From Gammaproteobacteria bacterium (GTDB lineage Bacteria; Pseudomonadota; Gammaproteobacteria; Pseudomonadales; Halieaceae), in assembly GCA_002748505.1 (NCBI GenBank), contig PDSN01000161.1:1-10354 (forward strand): DNA of 10,354 bases. The letters are read 5' to 3'. Each line of letters starts with the position of its first letter. The stretch's first letter is position 1. Position numbers and translations under genes: made by a program. The notes under the pieces were generated by a model. The model ran no database searches and was not told the origin of the DNA. It was given only the letters and a program-made list of their open reading frames with translations. Positions 7,007 through 10,354 of this stretch are shown in pieces.

Positions 7007-8337
7007 TAATTATTCGCCTGCGCCTGTTGCGCCGCAGCCATGGCCTCCTGATAGCTAACCGGCTTGTCGGTAACATCCGCATCAGCCAGCAGCTTATCCA
7101 CCACCTGATCCTCCAATACCATCGCCTGAACGCCCTGCAGCATTTCCGCGTTGTTGTGATAGTAGTCGATCACTTCCTGAGGATCTTCGTAAGTGGAAGC
7201 CAGATCTTTAATCTGGGCATCGACTCTATCGTTATCGGTTTCCAGCTCGTGGGACTTGATAAACTCGTTCATCAGCAGACCCAGTCGAACCCGCTTACCA
7301 GCCCGCTCCGTGAACATGTCGTCAGGCAAAATTGATTTAAGATCAAGACCTTCCGGTGCACTTCCACCAAACTGCTGGAACATCTGACCACGCAGATTGT
7401 CGACCTCCTGAGCAATCAACGCCGCGGGCACTTCCAGTGATTCGTGGGCGGCGAGCAGGCCGTTCATCACCTGTGCCTTGGTGGCAGCCTTGACCGCATT
7501 GCGCAGCTCACGGCTCATATTGTCGCGAATATCAGCGCGGAAGCGCTCTTCACCGCCCTCTTCCACACCGTATTTGGCAAACAGTTCATCATCAAGCGCC
7601 GCCAGCTTTTGTTCCTTGACGCTGTTGAGTTTCACCGCAAACTCTACCGCAGCGCCTTTTAGCTCTTCGGCGTGGTAATCTTCAGGGAAGCTCAGCTCAA
7701 GCGTCTTTTCATCGCCAGCACTCATGCCTTCAATGCCGTCTTCAAAACCGGCGATCATTCTGCCAGAACCCAACTCCAGGTCAGTGTCCTCGGCGCTGCC
7801 ACCTGCGAATTCCTCGCCGTCTTTGGTGCCTTTATAGTCGATATTGACCGTATCGCCGTGCTGAGCCGGGCGCTCCACTTCTTCCATGGAACCCTGCTGC
7901 TTGCGGAAAATCTCGATCATGTCGTCGATGTCGGCATCGGTCACTTCAGCGACAGGACGTTCAACTTTCATGCCTGCGGTGCTGGCCAGCTCGATTTCTG
8001 GAAAGACCTCAAACACTGCCACGTACTCCAGATCTTTGCCCTGCTCCATGGTCTTGGGCTCGATGGTGGGCTGACCGGCTGGCTTGAGGTCTTCCTGGGT
8101 TACCGCCTCGGCGAAAGACTGGCCGATAAGCTCACCGACCACTTCCTGATGAACACCCGCCCCAAAACGCTGACGCAATACATTCATGGGGACTTTGCCA
8201 GGACGGAAGCCATCCAGGCGCACATTACCCGCCGCTTTTTTCAAACGCGCAGTCACTTCGCTGTCGATGCGCTCAGCCGGAACACCCACAGTCAAACGAC
8301 GTTCCAGACCCGATGTAGTTTCAATAGAAACCTGCAT
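7006..8337 (-). CDS. tig: Trigger factor, ribosome-associated chaperone and prolyl isomerase
   Basis: This 443-residue protein (E. coli 432) has the three trigger-factor domains. The N-terminal ribosome-binding domain carries the signature GFRPGKVP at 43-50, the loop that contacts ribosomal protein L23. An FKBP-type prolyl isomerase domain spans about 161-243, with DTVNIDYKG (162-170) and ELGSGRMIAGFEDGIEGM (188-205). The long helical C-terminal domain (about 250-443) forms the chaperone arms and ends in a Gln/Ala/Asn-rich tail. Trigger factor binds nascent chains at the ribosome exit tunnel. ATG 8337 is preceded by GAGGAA five bases upstream. The gene has a strong promoter in its leader and a good terminator after its stop, so it is probably transcribed alone, with clpPX as the next unit. 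All expected motifs are present. Confidence 0.98.
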   Translation of the reverse strand: MQVSIETTSGLERRLTVGVPAERIDSEVTARLKKAAGNVRLDGFRPGKVPMNVLRQRFGAGVHQEVVGELIGQSFAEAVTQEDLKPAGQPTIEPKTMEQGKDLEYVAVFEVFPEIELASTAGMKVERPVAEVTDADIDDMIEIFRKQQGSMEEVERPAQHGDTVNIDYKGTKDGEEFAGGSAEDTDLELGSGRMIAGFEDGIEGMSAGDEKTLELSFPEDYHAEELKGAAVEFAVKLNSVKEQKLAALDDELFAKYGVEEGGEERFRADIRDNMSRELRNAVKAATKAQVMNGLLAAHESLEVPAALIAQEVDNLRGQMFQQFGGSAPEGLDLKSILPDDMFTERAGKRVRLGLLMNEFIKSHELETDNDRVDAQIKDLASTYEDPQEVIDYYHNNAEMLQGVQAMVLEDQVVDKLLADADVTDKPVSYQEAMAAAQQAQANN

Positions 8338-8374
8338 GAAAATTCCTCAATTCGCCAAAGCCCCAAGGGCTGCT

Positions 8375-8402
8375 TTTATAACCAACAGCACCGCGAAGTC
8401 AA
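8375..8402 (-). promoter_or_regulatory. Strong sigma-70 type promoter of tig
   Basis: On the minus strand the -35 box TTGACT (8397-8402, 5 of 6) and the -10 box TATAAA (8375-8380, 5 of 6) are separated by 16 bp. It is the best-scoring promoter by eye in the window and lies between tRNA-Leu and tig. The predicted leader is about 30 nt and contains a small GC hairpin (about 8360-8372). The -35 box overlaps the loop side of a large inverted repeat. Confidence 0.7.
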
Positions 8403-8419
8403 TCCGCTTCGCCGTGCTG
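8386..8419 (-). terminator. Large hairpin after tRNA-Leu, overlapping the tig promoter
   Basis: CAGCACCGCGAAG (8386-8398) and CTTCGCCGTGCTG (8407-8419) pair at 12 of 13 positions around an 8-nt loop. On the minus strand it is followed by TTGGTTAT, a poor U-tract. It may terminate tRNA-Leu transcripts or serve as a protein-binding site over the tig -35 box. The inverted repeat itself is plain in the sequence; its role is inferred. Confidence 0.5.
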
Positions 8420-8446
8420 CGTTTTACACCACCGTGTATTAAAAAA

Positions 8447-8531
8447 TGGTGCGGAAGGAGAGACTTGAACTCTCACACCTTGCGATACTAGAACCTAAAT
8501 CTAGCGCGTCTACCAATTCCGCCACTTCCGC
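8447..8531 (-). tRNA. tRNA-Leu (anticodon TAG)
   Basis: The 85-nt minus-strand sequence folds as a class II tRNA. The acceptor stem GCGGAAG/CTTCCGC is a perfect 7 bp, followed by A and an encoded CCA end (8447-8449). The D-arm contains TTGGTAGACGC. The anticodon stem CTAGA/TCTAG encloses loop TTTAGGT with anticodon TAG at 8495-8497. The long variable arm is typical of leucine tRNAs, and the T-arm is GAGAG-TTCAAGT-CTCTC. It reads CUN leucine codons, chiefly CUA and CUG. A run of six Ts follows directly after the CCA. In Pseudomonas a tRNA cluster is also found upstream of tig, so the position is not surprising. Confidence 0.97.
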
Positions 8532-8595
8532 CACATGCGCACAACCCGACCCGAGGGAGAATCCAATAGGTGATCGGGGTTTCGCAAGGGCGCAG

Positions 8596-8624
8596 ATTCT
8601 GCCACAAAGGACTATGCCGTTCAA
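8596..8624 (-). promoter_or_regulatory. Likely promoter of tRNA-Leu
   Basis: The minus strand has TTGAAC (8619-8624, 4 of 6) and CAGAAT (8596-8601, 4 of 6) with a 17-bp spacer. The GC-rich stretch CTGCGCCC begins right at and after the last base of the -10 box, the kind of discriminator common in stringently controlled stable-RNA promoters. The predicted 5' leader before the tRNA is about 58 nt. Confidence 0.5.
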
Positions 8625-8823
8625 GCGCGATTTATGGGTTTGTGCCGGGCGGTACCAGGCGATATATCCCCGGTCCGGTCCGGATGTTTCACCAGTACGT
8701 GGGTTTTTCGGAAAAAATTCTTCCGGGAAGTGTTAACGAAAACCCTGCAGGGGTGATGCCGGAAAATAGTAACTTCGAATAGCTACAGCTTTACATTTAA
8801 TGTGCTGGGACCTATTTGCTACC

Positions 8824-8858
8824 AAAAAAATTATAGTAGAGCTCTCGCCGAGCGGAGC
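8824..8858 (-). terminator. Weak candidate terminator after ligA
   Basis: GCTCTCGC (8841-8848) and GCGGAGC (8852-8858) form a 7-bp stem with a one-base bulge and a 3-nt loop, 12 bp past the ligA stop. On the minus strand a run of seven Ts (8824-8830) follows, but only after a 10-nt spacer. The geometry is poor for an intrinsic terminator, so this is tentative. Confidence 0.3.
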
Positions 8859-8869
8859 AAATGTCCGGG

Positions 8870-10354
8870 CTAAAGTTTGTTCAGACGCCGTAAAAACTCT
8901 GCTTCATCAATGGTTTCAATGCCGAGTTCCGCAGCTTTGCTGAGTTTGGAACCCGCGCCGGGGCCAGCGACCAGGCAGGTGGTGTTTTTGGAAACACTGC
9001 CAGCACTTTTCGCACCAAGCGCTATCAGGCGCTCCTTGGCTTCCTCGCGCGTCAGCGTTTCCAGTTTTCCGGTCACAACCCAGGTTTGCCCGGCAAGGGG
9101 TAAATCTTCAGGGTTTTTTACGGCGATATTTGGCCAGTTTACGCCGCTGTCTCGAAGGCGTTTTACAATATTCTGGCTTGCCTCACTATCAAAAAACTGG
9201 CGCAGATGGTCGGCGGCCACAGGCCCCACATCGCGCACCGCGAGCAGTTCCTCTTCACTGGCGGCAAACAATGCCTCGTAACTGCCAAAATGTTCAGCCA
9301 GAATACGCGCGGTGGTTTGACCCACTTCGCGAATGCCGAGCGCATATAAAAACCGCGGCAGTGTCGTATTTTTGCTTTTCTCTATGGCGGCCAATAAATT
9401 ATCCAGTGATTTTCTCGCCATGCGCTCCAGTGCGAGCAGCTCATCTTGATGATTTTTTAATTCAAAAATGTCGGCAACATTTTTCAACAAACCTTTATCG
9501 ACGAATTGATCCACCAGCTTTTCACCGAAACCCTCGATATCCAGGGCGCGACGGGCGACAAAATGGCGAATGGCGGCTTTTTGTTGTGCGCTGCACACCA
9601 AGGCACCCTGGCAGCGCATAATGGCCTCGTCTGGCTCGCGCTCCACCTGGGAGCCACACACGGGACAGTGTGTGGGAAATTCCACTGTCCGGGCATTTTC
9701 CGGGCGGCGCTCGCCAACCACGGATTCCACCTTGGGAATCACGTCTCCCGCTCTGCGCACCACGACTGTGTCACCGATCATTAAATTGAGCCTGACGATT
9801 TCATCGGCGTTGTGCAAGGTGGCATTGCTTACGGTCACGCCGCCGACGTTTACAGGTTCCAGGCGCGCCACGGGGGTAATGGCGCCGGTGCGGCCCACTT
9901 GAAAATCCACCGCCAACAAGCGCGTAATTTCTTCCTGGGCGGGAAATTTACGCGCAATCGCCCAACGCGGCGCGCGCGAGACAAACGCGAGACAAAGCCC
10001 AGGCTCTGCTGCAAATCAATGCGATTGACCTTAAATACAATACCGTCGATATCGTAGGGCAGATCATCGCGCTTCAACGCCAGTTGCTGGTAGTACTCAT
10101 GCAGTGCAGCGATGCCAGTTACCACTGCAGATTCGCTGTTGACGCGTAAACCCCAGGCGGCAAATTGTTGCAGCACTTCATCGTGAGTATCTGGAAGCTC
10201 CCAGCCCTCGACAATGCCGTAACCGTAGCAGCACATTTCCAGTGGCCTGGTGGCGGTGATGCGACTGTCGAGTTGACGCAGACTGCCTGCGGCGGCGTTG
10301 CGCGGATTGGCGAATACCTTGCCGCCTTCCTGGCGCGCTTTGTCGTTCAGGGCT
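8870..10354 (-). pseudogene. ligA: NAD-dependent DNA ligase LigA, frameshifted by an 11-bp duplication; 5' end outside window
   Basis: Two reading frames together give most of a LigA protein. The first (10353 down to about 9986) covers the end of the adenylation domain, with FANPRNAAAGSLRQLD (about 10265-10314) and DIDGIVFKVN (10024-10053). The second (about 9974 down to the TAG at 8870) covers KFPAQEE, the OB-fold GRTGAITPVARLEPV, a four-cysteine zinc motif starting CPVCG (about 9593-9672), helix-hairpin-helix repeats (FLYALGIREVG) and a C-terminal BRCT domain (about 8876-9100). The frames are joined by an exact 11-bp tandem repeat (9975-9996). With one copy removed, the text reads GFVSRAPRWAIARKFPAQEE, as in intact ligases. 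As written, translation runs 44 residues out of frame and stops at 9850-9852, losing the OB, zinc, HhH and BRCT domains. LigA seals nicks in replication and repair and is normally essential, so an assembly error, a mixed population or a second ligase should be considered. Roughly 175-180 N-terminal residues lie outside the window. Confidence 0.9.
9975..9996. repeat. Exact 11-bp tandem duplication inside ligA
   Basis: CGCGAGACAAA occurs twice in direct succession (9975-9985 and 9986-9996). Eleven is not a multiple of three, so the extra copy shifts the ligA frame. It adjoins a GCGCGCGCG run (9970-9978), a context prone to slippage. Confidence 0.97.

Larger units (their letters stand above)
8532..8869. 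other. Non-coding gap between ligA and tRNA-Leu
   Basis: This 338-bp stretch holds the tRNA promoter and, near ligA, a weak hairpin. I see no convincing gene on either strand: the overlapping plus-strand reading frames lack family resemblance and a ribosome-binding site. Minor features are a tandem CCGGT/CCGGA run (8670-8684) and a palindrome CCCTGCAGGG (8743-8752). I found no repeated copy of the tRNA 3' end, so there is no sign of an integrated element. Confidence 0.5.

Noticed and set aside
7672..8442. Long plus-strand open frame (256 codons) opposite tig
   Set aside because: It is antisense to a well-supported trigger factor gene, has no recognisable domain or ribosome-binding site, and its composition is that of a shadow frame.
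8446..8736. Plus-strand 96-codon frame across the tRNA
   Set aside because: It reads through tRNA-Leu in antisense and non-coding DNA, with no family resemblance.
8670..8752. CCGGT tandem run and CCCTGCAGGG palindrome as a mobile-element end or attachment site
   Set aside because: The repeats are very short, no partner copy or target duplication is present in the window, and no integrase or transposase is nearby.
8870..9919. Separate short ligase gene starting at TTG 9919
   Set aside because: It begins in the middle of the LigA OB-fold, has no ribosome-binding site, and the upstream codons continue the LigA sequence, so it is the downstream half of the frameshifted ligA.

Overview
The window is a stretch of gammaproteobacterial core genome, and every supported gene lies on the minus strand. 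In transcription order (high to low coordinates) it holds ligA (5' end outside the window), a tRNA-Leu(TAG), tig, clpP, clpX, lon, hupB and ppiD (3' end outside the window). The tig-clpP-clpX-lon-hupB-ppiD order is the protein-quality-control cluster known from Escherichia coli, Pseudomonas and relatives. Protein sequences and moderate GC suggest a marine or environmental gammaproteobacterium, perhaps near Cellvibrionales/Pseudomonadales. That placement is inferred from memory of family sequences, not from a search.

Layout. 8870-10354: ligA, cut by the window edge and broken by an exact 11-bp tandem duplication at 9975-9996. 8532-8869: non-coding, holding a likely tRNA promoter and little else. 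8447-8531: tRNA-Leu with encoded CCA. 8338-8446: tig leader, with a strong promoter whose -35 box sits in a 12-of-13-bp hairpin. 7006-8337: tig, followed by a clear intrinsic terminator. 6194-6823: clpP, with its own candidate promoter. 4737-6023: clpX, 170 bp downstream. 2230-4650: lon, separated from clpX by a perfect 9-bp GC-rich hairpin. 1821-2096: hupB, with a GTG start and a good promoter just after lon. 1-1731: ppiD, separated from hupB by an intrinsic terminator.

How the genes work together. Trigger factor meets nascent chains at the ribosome exit. ClpXP and Lon are the cytosolic ATP-dependent proteases that remove misfolded and regulatory proteins. HU-beta is a nucleoid protein (in E. 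coli a Lon substrate when free of its partner). PpiD is a membrane-anchored periplasmic-side chaperone near the Sec translocon. LigA seals nicks in replication and repair and is functionally unrelated to the rest.

I see no new biological system here. The observation most worth checking is the ligA frameshift: LigA is normally essential, and removing one 11-bp copy restores the family sequence exactly. The other findings concern unusual arrangements of hairpins, promoters and terminators between otherwise ordinary genes.
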